Positions 63,828 to 64,000 of a stretch of 64,000 bases of DNA are shown here, piece by piece (the stretch's first letter is position 1; every line of letters starts with the position of its first letter). This stretch comes from Streptomyces sp. LUP30 (lineage in GTDB: Bacteria > Actinomycetota > Actinomycetes > Streptomycetales > Streptomycetaceae): contig NZ_MJAJ01000040.1 of assembly GCF_001746365.1 (NCBI RefSeq), positions 1 to 64,000 on the forward strand, written 5' to 3'. The notes under the pieces were generated by a model. It saw nothing but the letters and a program-made list of their open reading frames with translations. It was not told where the DNA came from and searched no databases. The translations under genes and the position numbers were made by a program.

Positions 63828-64000
63828 GCGGGCCACGCGTCGTCCTGGTGGGCCCCATGGGCGTCGGCAAGTCCACCGTCGGGCGACTGCTCGCCGAGCG
63901 GCTCGGCGTCGCCTACCGCGACACCGACGACGACATCGTCGCCGAGGCGGGGCGCAGCATCGCGGAGGTCTTCGTCGACGAGGGCGAGGACGCCTTCCGT
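63824..64000 (+). CDS. aroK: Shikimate kinase (N-terminal 59 residues, cut by window end)
   Basis: The visible part has the Walker A loop VGPMGVGKSTVGRLLAERLG near 9-28 and the shikimate-binding Asp in YRDTDDDIVAEAG near 32. IAEVFVDEGEDAFR follows at the window edge, the expected aroK pattern. It phosphorylates shikimate. ATG 63824 overlaps the aroC stop, giving aroC-aroK coupling. Confidence 0.96.
   Translation, partial: MSGPRVVLVGPMGVGKSTVGRLLAERLGVAYRDTDDDIVAEAGRSIAEVFVDEGEDAFR

Overview
The window reads as chromosomal core DNA of a Streptomyces-type actinomycete. Base composition is very G+C rich, with G or C in nearly every third codon position. GTG and TTG starts are common, and many starts overlap the previous stop by four bases (GTGA or ATGA). 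Lineage markers include ssgB, the phosphatidylinositol mannoside genes, an EF-G2-like GTPase, a TIGR02611 protein and a TTG-initiated relA. From memory, the gene order resembles the aroK-to-ssgB segment of Streptomyces coelicolor. I saw no phage, insertion sequence or CRISPR array.

Layout. 1-4.0 kb: left-edge Ser/Thr kinase (partial), small proteins, a kinase-fold phosphotransferase, a zinc-ribbon protein and five tRNA genes (Gly, Cys, three Val-GAC). 4.1-6.0 kb: pabB/pabC-like folate genes. 6.1-10.8 kb: a two-domain acetyltransferase, a thioredoxin-fold protein, a CGNR regulator, ssgB and a TIGR02611 membrane protein. 10.9-21.7 kb: two identical tRNA-Val(CAC) genes flank a noncoding C-rich kilobase, a sugar ABC importer with a DUF624 protein and an exo-rhamnogalacturonan-lyase-like enzyme, a large membrane protein and an SRPBCC protein. 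21.8-24.5 kb: a DEDDh exonuclease and a little-known two-gene unit containing a DUF4365 protein. 24.6-32.2 kb: thrS, a K+ channel, a HIT protein, an unknown membrane protein and EF-G2.

32.4-35.2 kb is the PI-mannoside operon (PIP synthase, acyltransferase, mannosyltransferase). It is followed by a LemA-like gene, pdxS-pdxT, a yebC-type gene, ruvCAB, yajC-secD-secF-apt and relA (to 47.8 kb). 47.9-54.6 kb: a DUF349 protein, a cyclophilin, a metallo-hydrolase, hisS, a VKOR protein and rarA. 54.6-64.0 kb: rpsD with a long leader, DUF948 and DUF6167-like genes, alaS, ruvX, mltG, aroE, aroC and the start of aroK.

The most informative regulatory signals are as follows. Three promoters (gene at 1262, ruvCAB, rarA) share the geometry of the RecA-independent PafBC-type damage promoter; the ruvC one is an exact consensus match. 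relA has a perfect sigma-R-type promoter. A palindrome upstream of pdxST resembles the PdxR motif. The sugar cassette has LacI-type operators. At least six genes look leaderless.
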